A stretch of 41,646 nt of DNA, taken from Purshia tridentata. Taxonomy: Eukaryota; Streptophyta; Magnoliopsida; Rosales; Rosaceae. Of the stretch, positions 1-12,934 are shown in pieces. Position numbers and translations under genes: made by a program. Below the pieces are notes generated by a model, which saw only the letters and a list, made by a program, of their open reading frames with translations, was not told where the DNA came from and made no database searches. Each line of letters begins with the position of its first letter. Positions within the stretch are counted from its first letter, which is position 1. Location: the NCBI GenBank assembly GCA_003254885.1, contig QANT01003783.1:1-41646 (forward strand), given 5' to 3'.

Positions 1-172
1 GTACTCCTAAATCATATTCTTTTAAAAAAACCCCCAATATTATATAATTAGGTTTGTATAGGTTTTTTTATAGATAAGTTTATGTATGTTTTTATTTTTT
101 ATAGTCTAAAAAGTCTAAATCCTAAAACTCCAAAAAAAACCAAAACAACTCATTACCCAAGTGAAAAATTAA

Positions 173-303
173 TGGGCTAAGGCCCATGACCAAACCACTG
201 GACTAACTAACTGATACAAGTTGTAGTCCCAAATAATGTATTTATACATACACGGAATATCCCCAGTAAACTAATTGATATATAGAATATAACTTAACCC
301 TAA
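173..303 (+). promoter_or_regulatory. Promoter-like block: paired site II, TATA, telo-box
   Basis: TGGGCT at 173-178 and GGCCCA at 181-186 form a back-to-back pair of site II (TCP-binding type) elements. A TATA-like gatatata stretch follows around 277-285, then a telo-box AACCCTAA at 296-303, then a CT-rich tract at 373-414. This arrangement is typical of plant promoters for ribosomal-protein and organelle-protein genes. No coding sequence follows, so it may be the relic of a lost gene, the promoter of a non-coding transcript, or coincidence. Confidence 0.35.
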
Positions 304-372
304 CTAAACATATGATATCTTCTTTCTCTTTCTCACAACCATCTGTGCGCCGCTACCAGTAAGACTTGCAAA

Positions 373-408
<36 letters not shown>

Positions 409-414
409 TTCTCT
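373..414. repeat. CT microsatellite
   Basis: An almost pure (CT)n tract with a few TTT interruptions. In a plant 5' leader such pyrimidine tracts are common, which fits the promoter-like block just upstream. Confidence 0.85.
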
Positions 415-476
415 CGCCTCTCCATCTTGCAACTTCATCTTTCTAAGTTATTTTCTCATTTTTGTTGCCCCCGAAA

Positions 477-712
477 ATTCCCTTTTGTTTCTCAAAAATT
501 TTGCCGAAATTTCATGAAAATTTCACCGAAATTTCGCGAAATTTTCCCAAATTCAGTGCATCTCTCTACTAAAATTTCGGCGAAATTATCGAAATTTTAC
601 CGAAAACTAACTCGATAGATGATTTCGTATCGGGACCCCAAGATGATTTCGTATCGGGACCCCAAAAAAACGATAATTTCGGTGAAATTTCACCGAAAAT
701 ACCGAAATTACA
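477..712. repeat. CGAAATTT-rich palindromic repeat cluster
   Basis: Many near copies of the self-complementary core GAAATTTC occur here, often flanked by CG or ACCG, on both strands. Two exact features stand out inside. The first is a 24-bp tandem duplication (617-640 and 641-664), each copy beginning agatgatttcgtatcggg. The second is a perfect 22-bp palindrome at 677-698 with half-site TTTCGGTGAAA. Degenerate copies run through 477-612 and again to about 712. The origin is unknown. Confidence 0.75.
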
Positions 713-1480
713 CTCCTTGAACTTACTTTAACCTAAAAATTTTTTTTTATTTTTGTTCGCTCTTTAAATTATTAAATTTTATGAAGATTTTTTTAGAGGG
801 TTATGAACAATTTTTAGATGTCAAAACAGTCAAATGGCTTAAAAATTTTGCGTTAATATTAGAATAAGATTTATAGTCGAATATGTCGAGATTATAAGTT
901 GAAAAGATAGAGCAATTATAGTCAAGCATATTTATATTAAAATTAAAAATTTATATTTCTAGTAAATATTGAAATCGATTAAAGATTATAGTTAGTGATA
1001 AATAAGTTACAAGCTCAACATTCGAACTCTAGTGTCAATTTTGAGTGTTTAAATATTGGATACAAATAGGTAAAAGTAGACCAACTTCAATTATTTTGAA
1101 CACCTCCCCTTATTCCACATATTATTTCATATTTTTTTATTAATTAATAACCTTAAAAAAAAAAAGCTTTTGCAATAAGATAAAATTCAAATTTCATTAC
1201 TTTACTATAAGCATACACCAAGTTAAATTAAATTCAAACATTAACAAACAACAAAGTAAGTAAGTTATAATTGTTACACAATCATGTTTATGTGATTGCA
1301 TGGCAAGCACAATTTGATTTTTTAGAAAAATATATTGGGTGAGCGTTTTTGGACACAAACGAAAGTCTTTCATCTAAGGTTTTGGCCAAAATTAAATTTG
1401 GTACTAAACTAAATTTAACTTCCACTATGATACTATTACCGAATTTTAGGAACGGGTTGAAGATGACTCATCAAATTATC

Positions 1481-1847
1481 ATATATAGGCGCCGAAATTG
1501 AAATTCCCGGGAGACCGGAGACGCCGAAGCGCATAGACCAAAAAATTGAAAGCTGAAAAGGGGGTCATCGTCATCGTCATCGTCTCGCTCCCTCCTTTTT
1601 CTAAAATTCTAATCCCACCCAACTTTTCTTTCTCTCTCTCTCTCTATCTTTCGTCAACACCCAAATCAAAAGCAATTATTCTTCTCTCTCTCTCTCGCTT
1701 TCTCTCTTGAGTCTTGACGGGGGTTCGACCTCGACCTGCGGCTCAAAATTCCAATTCTCCAAACCCTAAATTCCCCAATTCCATCACCAAATTTCAAATT
1801 CATTTTCTTCGTTGTCGTCGTCGTCGTCGTTCTCCTCCCCAGCGGCC
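1481..1847 (+). promoter_or_regulatory. ATG2 core promoter and 5' leader
   Basis: A TATA-like atatatagg sits at about 1481-1488, which would place the transcription start near 1515. The leader to 1847 contains CATCGT repeats (about 1566-1583), two CT microsatellites (1628-1651 and 1681-1709) and a GTC run (about 1811-1832). I see no upstream ATG in it. The start codon context is gcggccATGT, close to the plant optimum. The transcription start itself is inferred. Confidence 0.5.
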
Positions 1848-4800
1848 ATGTTCCCGTGGAACATCGGGAAGTCGGCGGAGGCGATGTTCTCGCGGTGGGC
1901 CGTGAAGAGGGTGTGCAAGTTCTTGTTGAAGAAGAAGCTCGGGCAGTTCATTCTCGGCGACATCGATGCCGACCAGCTCGATGTTCAGTTCTCCGAGGGC
2001 ACCATCCAGCTCAGCGACCTCGCACTCAACGTCGATTTTATTAATCAGAAGGTACGCGCCGTTTTCTTGTGTAATTGGTTTGGAATTAGCTCATGTTTGG
2101 TTGATGAGAAAGTAAAGGAAAAGAAAATATTGCGCTTGTAATTGCTCATAGAATGTGAACATTACGTACAGTGCCGTTTTTCTTCTCCGTTTTTCAAAAT
2201 TCTGATTGTGCTATACTTATAGCAGAGTTTGAAGTAGTGTGGGCCTGAAAGTTCGTTCAGGGATTTTGTGAATTTATTTATAATTCGACACCAAGCTATA
2301 TAGAAGATTTCATCAACATCTTTTGAATCTTTGTTAACTTTCATCTCGTGATTTTGCTTATTTGTTGCTAGTAGAACACTTATAATAGTTGTAGTTGAGC
2401 TCAGAAATGCATAAAACTCCATGTTATATGAATGCTACTGATTATCTGATAATCATAAGAATATGAATAGTAAACGTGTTAAAATATTAAAGACCCCAAT
2501 TATCGTATCGTTGGCCCAGTCTATTGTGTTGTCACTATGGTAACTGGGGTTTCTTATACGTTAATTTTTGGTGGAGTTTAGAGAGCTATTGTATTTTTAA
2601 TTTAACTGCATCTGAATTTTGACCTTTTATATAATATTTCTGTAATTTTATTGCTTTCTTGTGGCCAATGTTTTTCCAGTTTGGTGCTGCCACATCAGTC
2701 ATAATAAAAGAAGGATCTATTGGCTCCCTATTAGTTCGAATGCCTTGGAAGGGTAAAGGTTGTGAGGTAGAAGTGGATGAACTTGAGCTTGTGCTAACTC
2801 CATGCTCAGAGAATAACTCACCAGCTAGAGCTGAAAGTTGTAACCGCGACCAAAATGGTAATCCGGGGAAGTTAGATGGTGACATGTCAGACAATGCCAC
2901 AAAATCTACTTCCAGGGATGTGCATGAAGGGGTTAAAACAATTGCAAAATTGGTAAAGTGGTTTCTTACGAGCTTCCATGTAAGGATAAAAAGGTTGATT
3001 GTTGCATTTGATCCTTGTTTAGAGATGAATGGAAAGACACTGGAGTGTCGCTCAACGTTGGTGCTTCGAATTTCAGAAACAGAATGTGGGACATGTGTTG
3101 CTGAAGATGCTAATCAAAATCCTGATGCAAGAATTGAAAACTTTCTTGGGATTAGTCAACTAACCAACTTTGTCAAGTTTCAGGGAGCAGTACTTGAATT
3201 GCTTCAAATGGATAACGTTGATAATCAAGCATGCGTTCCATCTGTTTCAGAAAGAACCTTTGGTGAATTGTTTTCAGGGTGCTGTCCAGCGGTTACTACC
3301 ACTCCAATCATGATTGGGAAAAAGGGTGGATTTTCAGGGAATTTAAAGTTAAGTATACCTTGGAAGAATGGGTCTTTAGACATTCGTAAAGTGGATGCGG
3401 AGGCTTTTATTGACCCTATAGAAATAAGATTTCAACCCAGCACAATTAAATGGTTTTTACTTTCTTGGGAAATGTATAAAAATCTGCAGAAGGATGGGAT
3501 CAATCATAAGTCAACAGATTCTGTTTTCCTTAATTCACCCTCTCACTGCATTTCATCAATATCTGGTTCTGCAACAGATAAGGTCACACCAATCTGTGGT
3601 AGTTTTCCCACTGATTTCTCTTCTTTGACACTGCAAGAATCAGGGACTGAAGCTCTGCTACCTGGGTCACGTCTCATATCAGATTGGGTACCATTTTTCA
3701 TCAATAAAAGTAAAAACGATGGTATTGAAGAACTTGATTTCGGGGCAAGGTTGGCATTCTTTTTTTGCTGTCAGTGTTTTTATAACAGTTGCAGTAGGAA
3801 GGAACTACTGTTGACACTCTTTCTAGAGACTTCTAGAGTCTGCTAGCATCTTTTATTAGTTTCTTTTGACTGTGGTTATTAAGTTGTTGCAATTAGTAAC
3901 GCTAAGCATAACACATAAATTAAGAAATTTGTTGCAAACTTCGCACCAACTTATTGGTCTGTGTCTCCTATTCTCATATTTTTGCTTACATTCATTGTTG
4001 ATCTTTGTGCAGCGTGGACCAGTTTTTTGAATGTTTTGATGGAATGAGAAGTTCCCAATCAGCATTAGGAAGCAGTGGGATGTGGAATTGGACGTGTTCT
4101 GTTTTCAGTGCCATCACAGCTGCATCTAGCCTTGCTTCTGGTTCTTTGCATATTCCCTCTGGTAAGTGCAATTTACTTATACCTAAAGTATTTAATGCTT
4201 TAAAATAAATTAATGCAATGAATTTTCATTTTAATAGTTTTTGTGTAAGTTATTTGCATCAAAATTATGTATCAATATAAAAAATATCGTGGTGTCAAAT
4301 CGTTGTAAATGCAGTTTCTATTTGCATAACTTATGTTTGGTGTGGTTTGGTTGGCAACACCCAGGTAGGAAAGAAATTGTTGAACTCGTTTGAAACTTTG
4401 CATAAAGAAATTAGATTGTATGTTCTAAATATGTTTTAAATATTGGAAATCTTACACTGTCTTTCAGGAGGAGCATGAAGGAAGTTAAATAAGAAGAGAA
4501 AAAATAATTTCTCTTGAAGATATACATGGACTTTATTGGTTGACTCTTTAGATGCTTTTATTCACTTATAATTGTTTCATATTAAAAAGATTCAGACTGT
4601 GTCACTACTTTCTTCAGACATTTGTCACTGGACTGTTGATTTTAATCTTTGTGTACAGAACAGCAACATGTTGAAACCAATCTTAAAGCAACTTTGGCTG
4701 GGATTTCTGTTGTATTTTCATTCCAAGATGAAAAGCAGAAACATTTTGATACTAAGGGTGATCATTTAGGTATTGGTTCCGATTTCCTATACCTAGGTGC

Positions 4801-7800
4801 AGAATGCCGAGACATCCTTCTTGTTATGCAGGTAATAACTGTGCTTTGGGAACGTCTTATCTTTTGAGTTTGATGGCTATGCTTTACGCTTGTTGGTTTT
4901 ACATGATTGTTAACTGCACTAACTTGAAACATTTGATAAGGTGAACAGGTATGTCCTCAAGAAATGAGGTTTGAAGGAACAATGAACTATATTGAGGTCG
5001 CTAATTACTCAAGTTACAAAGATGATAACTTGGAGTTTGGCTTGCAAGGATGTAATAACGATATTAACAGCCAAACGCTTTCAATTCAGCATCTTCAAGC
5101 TGCGGTTCAAAGTGCTCTTCCTCAGCATGTCTCATCTTCTGAACATTTGGATGAATCAAATGGTCTAGCTGCTGAAGATTTTCCATTTGGGTACAAGGAT
5201 GGTGTAGTCAGAACTACTTTACTTAAAACTTCAGATGCCACTCATTGTCAATTTACTGTGAGTTCTAGTTCATCAGATGGGAGTTTATCTGGGCGAACAT
5301 CATTTTCACTTAAAATGCCACGTTTTGTTTTCTGGGTGGACTTCTCTTTTCTAAACATGTTATTAGAGATTTTGAAGGAAATTGGAAATTGTGTTGAAAT
5401 GAATAAACAGGCTGACTTTCTGTCTGAGGCCTCCAATAAGAAGCATGAATCATCTCATGGTGATCTTAGAAGAGCTTCTAGTTGTGTTACGACCTTGTCT
5501 TCTACAGAAAGTCTGCAAGGGAATATATGGATCCCTAATGCAAGGATAATTCTGTGTTTCCGTTCTAAAGATGGTCGAAAAGTTAGTGGCATCTCTTCAT
5601 GGGATCAGTTTATTGCTCTTGAAATTTCTTCACCATCAAATTTTAACAAAGGTATAATTCAAGACCATGGTCCAACCTTAGGTGCAAGTTCAGGGAAAAG
5701 GTATTCTTCAACAGTTACACGTTCTTTACATCTGAATGTTGGTAATCTTGATATTTTCCTCGTCAGTCCTGCAAGTAAAGATAATGATGGAATCAGCTCT
5801 GGAAACATGCAGAGGATAAAATTTTCTGCACAAAATATAATGTCTGTCACCAACACTACAGGCCGTCTTTCTGTCATTAGTATGCTTTGGCAGGAGGGTT
5901 ATGTGACTGGTCCTTGGATTGAAAAAAAAGCCAAGTGCTTAGCTACTTTTGAGGAATCAAGGAGCATTTCTAAATTTGTGGGAAAAGATCATGAGTTTGC
6001 TTCTGTATCTACTGTGAAAGACCTGGAAGATTTAAATTCCCATACTAGACAAGAGATTATTTTGAGCTCTGCTTTTTTCCTACATGTGTGTCTACCCACT
6101 GTTACTATAAATTTATGCAATTCTCAATATAAAGGGTTATATGGTCTTTTGGATCAAATGATAAATGAATTATCAAATGTGGCTTGTGATTCAGTCAATG
6201 TTAAGGAAGAGTCTTCCATGTCTCAGACATCTATCCTTGTGGTCTGTGATTCTGTAGAAATTTTGATTAGCCCGGATGTAAAGGAGAATATCAAAGGCTC
6301 AATGCAGAGTGAACTTCATGGGTCGTGGAATCGTCTAAAACTGAATGTTCAGAAGCTTGAAATGCTGTCTGTTTCAAATATTGGAGGTATAACGGGTGCC
6401 AATTTTTTCTGGCTGGCCCATGGTGAAGGCAAATTGTGGGGTTCTATCACTGATATTCCTGATCAGGAATTTCTTCTGATTGCATGTAGCAACTCAACAA
6501 TGAAACGTGGTGATGGAGGAGGTTCAAATGCATTATCATCTAGGTTGGCTGGTTCTGATATTATACACATGTGGGATCCCAAGAGTTTTCATGGTTCTAC
6601 ATCAATAACTGTCAGATGTGCCACAATTGTTGCAGTAGGTGGTCGCTTGGATTGGTCAGAAGCAATATACTCCTTTTTTATTATTCCTTCTCCTGAAATT
6701 GAACAAGCAGTGGACAAGTGTAGCGAAAAGGGTAATGTTAATGCACCTCATGGAACTTCTTTTGTTCTTAACTTGGTTGATATTGGATTAAGTTACGAGC
6801 CCTACCCAAAGAATTGGGTGGTCAGGAGTGAAGCTTTAGATTCTGAGTCTAGTTATTCATATGTCAAAGAAGAGATGGCTGAGGAATATGTTGCTTGTCT
6901 TTTGGCTGCATCTTCTTTAAATCTTTCAAATTCAACTGTGGCAGATTCAATAGAAAATGTTTACAGAATTAGAGTGCAAGATCTTGGCCTTCTTCTCCGT
7001 GTAATGTCAAAGCCTGAGGTTGTTGCTGGCACTTACAGTGTAGAACATCTTCATAAGATTGGGTATGTTAAAGTTGCAAGGGAGGCACTTGTTGAAGCAA
7101 ATTTGAGAACTAATTGTAAGAATGGCCTTCTCTGGGAGGTAGAATGTTCAAAATCTCACATTTATGTGGAAACGTGCCATGACACCATGTCTAGTCTGAT
7201 TCGTTTGGCTGCTCAACTCCAACAGCTATTTGCCCCTGACATGGAGGAATCAGTCGTACACTTGCAGACTAGATGGAATAAATTTCAGCAGGAACAAGAA
7301 AAGAGAGGTTTCAATGATGAAACATGTATCTTTGATAGTGATTCTTCACTACCAACTTCTCATTTGTGCACTTCTGGTGTAGTTTCAGAGAGTGAGCCTC
7401 AGTTGGTTGGTTTAATGGATGAGATATGTGAAGATGCATTCTGCTCGACCTACCTATATGATTCTCCTGAGACACAAGCTTGTATCTCATTTGATCAAGA
7501 CCTTGGAGAGGCGTGTTATTCGAGTATTGAAACTCCTGAAATTTATTTGCCTGGTCCGTCTTATGATGGGTCAGTGCCTTCAGCGGAAATGGAAAGTAGT
7601 CAAACATCATTCCTACAAGAAGGTAATGTTCTGGAGTTAATCGAAGGGTATTGTTTATCTGAGTTGCGGCCTCTCTCGGAATTGTCTACCAACAGACAAT
7701 CATCTCATGAGGTTCTGAAATGCAAGTCCAGGAATGTCAGAAATGGAGATGTTGGAAGAGAAAATAATGGATGGTATGGTACCTCAGTAAGAATTTTAGA

Positions 7801-10800
7801 AAACCACATTTCAGAAGCGAGTGAAAGTAGTATGGAACAATTTGTTGAAGACAAGCTCCCTTCTACTGAAAGTACAACATGCAATGATGTTGGAAAGGCT
7901 ATTGGATGCGTACTTCTTAAAAACATTGATGTTAGATGGAGAATGCTTGCTGGGTCTGACTGGCATGATTCTAGAGCAACTGGTCAGCGGATGGTGGATT
8001 TTAGTGGAAGGGATGCTACTGTATGTCTAGAAGTCTCACTATCTGGGATGGAATTTCAGTATGACATTTTCCCAGTTGGTGGAATATGTGCGTCTAAGCT
8101 TTCTCTTTCAGTTCAAGATTTTTATCTATATGACAGGAGCAAAGATGCTCCTTGGAAACTGGTAAACCTTTTATACTTTAATACTCAAAAAGAAAAATTT
8201 TACTTTTCTGTGTCTTATGGAATAGGTTAAATTTATTTTACCTTTTGGATTGGAAGGTGCTAGGATATTATCATTCAAAGGATCATCCTCGGAAATCATC
8301 TTCAAAAGCATTCAAGCTGGACTTAGAAGCTGTCAGACCAGATCCTATAACCCCTCTTGAAGAATACCGGTATTCCTTCAGTTTTATACTATAATTACTG
8401 TGTTAATTAAGTTGCCAGTATGCATTTGTTTAACTTTACCTCAGGGGGATTCTTTATATATAAGTCTCTGCCTTGTTATTCAAGGCTGTAGGTTGTTAAT
8501 TTAATAAAAGTGTATTACTTTAGTTAGTATTTTATCTGTGGTGATCAAGTAGTTATTAGATAATAGGAATCAAATGTAAAAATCTTAACAATGGATTTTT
8601 TCTCTGGCATTCTTGTTTACTTTCAGATTTTAGTGGAATTGATATAGGTTAGGGTTGTCCGTGGTTTGGGTTTTCATTTAGTATTTGTTGTTTTGAAAGC
8701 TGATTACTCAGGGTTTCATGTTGTGGTTTGCTATACAGTTTTTATGGGGCCAGGCTTGTCTACATAATGTTAATTTATGTCAAAGTTATTTATGACTTGT
8801 GAGATCTTTGTTCTCTTGAAAAGGTTAATGAACTTTTATGTTTATAATTTCTCAGAAATTTCAATTGCAAATGTTCAATTCAAATTTTTTAAAAGGACCA
8901 TGGTAAACTTTATAAGGTTGGCAATGCACTCTAGTCTTTTCCTGAGTAAGAAAAAGTTAGCTCAGTTGCTACTTTTTTGGAGTAGTTCTATCCTAGTAGT
9001 TCATGCTGCAGAATATGTGTTTCCACACTAGTCAATCTTCTGTGAAGCTCAAGTCTGCTGCATGAATGTTCACTTATCACATCATGAAATTCATAATTGT
9101 TCATGCTTTTTAGTTTATTTACGACAGTAGCTGCCTGCTTTCGTCTAATATTTTCAAAGTGGTGTTTCTTTACCCAGAAATTTGATGTCCTGTCCATAAT
9201 TTTGAATTGGCTTGATTGTTGTTTTTTTTCTGTTAATTTTTCATGGAAAGATAAATGGTGTTGTAACAGTGTTGATTGAGTGTTTGTTCCTGTATTCTTC
9301 CCTCATAGGTTACGTGTTGCATTGCTTCCCATGGTATTGCATCTTCATCAAAGCCAACTTGATTTTCTCATTGGCTTCTTTGGGGCAAAGAGCTCTTCAG
9401 TCGACCAGTCTCCAGGTTATCGAGATTCAGATGGTTCAAAAGTGTTGCCATCAAAGAGTAATAATCTTGCAGGGGATGCCATTGCAGAGGAGGCATTTCT
9501 TCCTTACTTCCAGGCAAATTTTTTACCCTTTCTCCCTGCAGTGCCTTGAGTTCTAGCTAGCATCCTAAGAGGTGCCCTTTAACTTTCTGTGTTTGCATTT
9601 TGTAGCAAGAGATAGTATGTTATACAAAGAAAATAAAGGGATTTGGCACATGGGAAATATCTGTCTAGCTTAATTAATCCTTTACCAAGAAAATTGGGCC
9701 AGCTGCACAGCCCTGCTTTTTTGAGACTGCTGTGGTCCTCAAGCATGTATTTTTTCAGGGCTCTTAGCCGTGTTCAAAGCCAGTCTCCATTTATCTATAA
9801 TAATTATATCCTTTCTACTTCTGCAAGAGAGAAAACTCAAAGGGGAAAAAGGGGAAAGAAAAGTAGGAAAATCAAATAAAAGAATGGGACCAAATTTTCC
9901 TGCATAATTCATTGGAACAATTAATGAAACTCATGGGAGTAATAGATCTTGAGCAAGCTGGCATTTGGTAACAGATGATGCACATAAATCTCTATGCTTG
10001 CAAGTGTACAATCCTTCAACTTCTCCATGAAATGTAAAAAGAGTTGCACTAGTTTTGTGTCTCCAAATATCTCCTTGCAACTCACTGGCAGCTTTATGTG
10101 TGCTGTGAGTAGTTTGATTAGTTACATGGTTCTTATTACGTATGAGCACAGTAATGCAAGCTTCTATCCAATTGGTTGTATTTGCTCCCTTCTGCAAATC
10201 TATGTTGTTCTGATGATGCTACTTTCAATACGTGCTTACATGATTTAGTCATTTTTAGAATTCATGCCTTGTGATTTTGCTAAACTATTGGCGTTTCATT
10301 GTTCCCCCTTAATATCTGGATTTTTATATATGCAAATCCATGTACTAACTTTTAGAATTTCATTTTTCTTTTCCCTTCAGAAGTTCGAAATATGGCCTAT
10401 CCTTGTTCGGGTCGACTACAGTCCCAGCCGTGTTGATCTGGCAGCATTAAAAGGAGGGAAGTATGTAGAACTTGTAAATCTTGTGCCATGGAAGGTAATT
10501 GTTTTCTTTCTATGTTGACCATTATGAGGTTTTATACAACGGAAAAAAGGTGTTACTGGAAAAAAGGTGTTACTGGTTACTTATTTGGCCTCATAGAGCT
10601 GTTTGTGTAGAGAACAAATTGGCCTGATTGTCTAATGAAGGATTATATGTTTGATGTCGTCCTATTTATTAATTTCAGTTCAAGAGTTTGTTGTGATCTT
10701 TTCCTTTTTCTGTAATAAAACATTAAAAGAGAATATATATATTGATACTTAACTGGAGGTTCAGAAATTGTATGAATAAAGCAAACAGAAAGGTTGCCTT

Positions 10801-12934
10801 TAAAAGAGGCTTACCATAGATATGTCTGTGCATTTGTATGTATTATGCATATGCACACTCACACACACTTGTGTATAACTTTACAAAATTCACAGAACTT
10901 GGGTGATGACTGTTGAGTTATAAACACGATAAGCTTAGATCATTTTCTTATTCTGATTATTTAATTTTGTTTACACAGCTGATGTTTTTATTTGTATCGG
11001 TGAATTTTGTAGTCCTGACAACTAAATATCTGATCCCTGTTTTCCAGTGGTTGAATTTAAACTTTTTTAGCTTGTTGAGATTTATGAAAGAATGTACTGA
11101 CCATTTTTTCAAAAAAAAAAAAAATGCAGGGAGTGGAGCTACATCTGAAGCATGTTCATGCTGTTGGTGTTTATGGCTGGGGTAGTGTATGTGAAACTAT
11201 TATGGGGGAGTGGTTAGAAGATATTTCTCAAAATCAGGTTTTAGTAGCATTACTTATACTTCTTGAGAATTGTGGCCGTCTTGCAAATTCTGGTGCATTT
11301 ATAACAGGTCATTGTACTTCTACTGTAGGTTCGTAAAATATTGCAAGGTCTTCCTACCATTCGATCTTTGGTTGCTGTTGGTGCTGGTGCAGCAAAGTTG
11401 GTGTCTTTGCCTGTTGAGAGCTATAGGAAAGACAGGAGAGTACTTAAGGGAATGCAAAGAGGTAGGTGGAATTCATTCAAATTTCTCCCTTTGGTGAGCA
11501 TGTGTGCATCCATGTCTATTTTTGGGCAACGCATTTTATGTAAGATGTGTTGGTTGAAGCATGTGAAAAGGGAAAAAAAATTTCTTAAATTTGATCCTTG
11601 ACTCAGCTTTATACCTAACCTTCAATTACAACTGAGGTCATATAAATTACTGGTTATTCAATGCTGTAAGGCCATGTTACTACTGGTACATTGTTAATAA
11701 CAAAATCATATGTCACCTTGTCCGATAATATTAATTTGGAACATAATAATTCTTTGTACTCATGACGGAGCACTTCCCTTCCAGGTGCATTTGCATTTCT
11801 TAGAAGTATCTCGCTTGAAGCTGTTGGACTTGGAGTACATTTGGCAGCTGGGGCTCATGATATTTTGCTCCAAGCAGAATATTTACTAACAAGCATTCCT
11901 CCTTCTGTACCATGTTCTGTACCACATAAAATGAAGACCAATGTTAGATCCAATCAGCCTAAAGATGCTCAACAAGGAATTCATCAGGTGAATACTGTGC
12001 CCTAAAATTAGTTCTTTCAAAATCTGAATATTAATTCAAAGCTGTTGGTATCAAATTGGATTTTAAAGAAACAAATCTTGAAAAAGAAAGGCTTCCGACT
12101 TCTAGTTGCTGCAGTTACCACGTACAGCATGCAAGTGAACTTATGGAATATATATATATATTTTTGGCCACCATGCAGTTATGTTGAAATATATTGTCTG
12201 AATTGTGAACTCTAATGGATTTTGTTTTTTTACTGCTAAATTTTGCAATGGCAAGGTATGTGCTACCCAGGATCTTCATAAGTGTACTGCATAATATACA
12301 CATATATATGCACACACACACACACACACACTTTTATATTCTGCTGCTTCAATAATAGTTATTGTTTCCATCAAAGTAGTACATTACTAAATTGTGAGTT
12401 AAAGTTATGGAAAGGAAGAAAGCCTCAGGATTAATTGTGTTGTCCTGTCCATAATTTTCAAACCATTTTTGGAATGCAGTTGAGATCAATGCGCTTTCAT
12501 TTATTATTCTTCATAAAAACAAAAAGTTAATTTTCTTTCTTTGACAGGCTTATGAAAGCCTAAGTGATGGCTTGGGGAAATCTGCTTCTGCATTAGTTCG
12601 GACTCCCCTGAAAAAATACCAACGTGGAGCTGGTGCAGGATCAGCTTTGGCAACTGCTGTTCGGGCAGTTCCTGCAGCTGCTATAGCTCCAGCTTCTGCT
12701 TGTGCAAGTGCCGTACATTGTGCTCTTCTTGGCTTCAGAAATAGGTTAGTTTGTATCCTTGATTTTATTTTAAACATTTTGATGAAAAACAAAACTATTT
12801 CATGATGATATTAACATGTTAATTTCTAGAACCAAGACTTACTGTGGTTGCATGTGTGCAGCCTTGATCCTGAGCGTAAGAAAGAGTCCATGGAAAAATA
12901 CCTGGGCCCCCCTCAGCCATGGGAACAAGATTGA
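1848..12934 (+). CDS. ATG2: Autophagy-related protein 2 (ATG2), bridge-type lipid transfer protein
   Basis: Thirteen coding exons join in frame: 1848-2051, 2680-3749, 4013-4161, 4659-4831, 4949-8161, 8257-8369, 9309-9513, 10381-10494, 11130-11237, 11329-11461, 11785-11987, 12548-12744, 12862-12934. The product is 1984 aa, normal for plant ATG2. The start [17 protein letters not shown] opens the N-terminal chorein region, which inserts into ER membrane. Residues about 1710-1900, including [14 protein letters not shown] and [13 protein letters not shown], form the conserved C-terminal autophagy domain (ATG_C family). The protein ends in [13 protein letters not shown]. From family knowledge, ATG2 works with ATG18 and ATG9 and moves phospholipids from the ER to the growing phagophore. 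Exon 5 alone is 3.2 kb. All introns are GT-AG except intron 7 (9514-10380), which starts with GC. Nothing suggests a pseudogene. Confidence 0.96.
9514..10380 (+). other. GC-AG intron 7 of ATG2
   Basis: Exon 7 must end at ...LLPYFQ (CAG at 9511-9513) and exon 8 begins KFEIWP at 10381, because this junction is continuous in plant ATG2 proteins. The intron therefore starts CAG|GCAAAT, a GC donor, and ends in TTCCCTTCAG. No GT nearby keeps the frame and the conserved sequence. Open frames inside the intron have no recognisable similarity. Confidence 0.85.
12310..12331. repeat. CA microsatellite in ATG2 intron 11
   Basis: An uninterrupted (CA)n run within the intron 11988-12547, preceded by a TATATA stretch. 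It is likely to vary in length between individuals. Confidence 0.9.

Larger units (their letters stand above)
1..1480. other. Intergenic region upstream of ATG2
   Basis: No gene is supported in this stretch. It is strongly AT-rich. The open frame at 427-618 lies inside a low-complexity CGAAATTT repeat cluster and looks like chance. The stretch holds a promoter-like block without a gene (173-414), a CT microsatellite, a 24-bp tandem duplication and a palindrome, each listed separately. From about 720 to 1480 I see only AT-rich sequence with no recognisable coding or transposon signature. Confidence 0.6.

Noticed and set aside
427..618. 63-codon frame rich in Phe/Lys/Ser
   Set aside because: It is made of the CGAAATTT repeat cluster and shows no conserved protein pattern.
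7311..7610. Several out-of-frame ORFs inside ATG2 exon 5
   Set aside because: All overlap a 3.2-kb exon whose own frame is continuous and conserved in the family.
9643..9879. 78-codon frame in ATG2 intron 7 as a possible extra exon
   Set aside because: The conserved junction PYFQ/KFEIWP leaves no room for extra protein, and the frame has no family pattern.
12310..12331. Regular short repeats considered as CRISPR-like
   Set aside because: They are simple-sequence microsatellites in an intron; nowhere in the window are there repeats with unique spacers of constant length.
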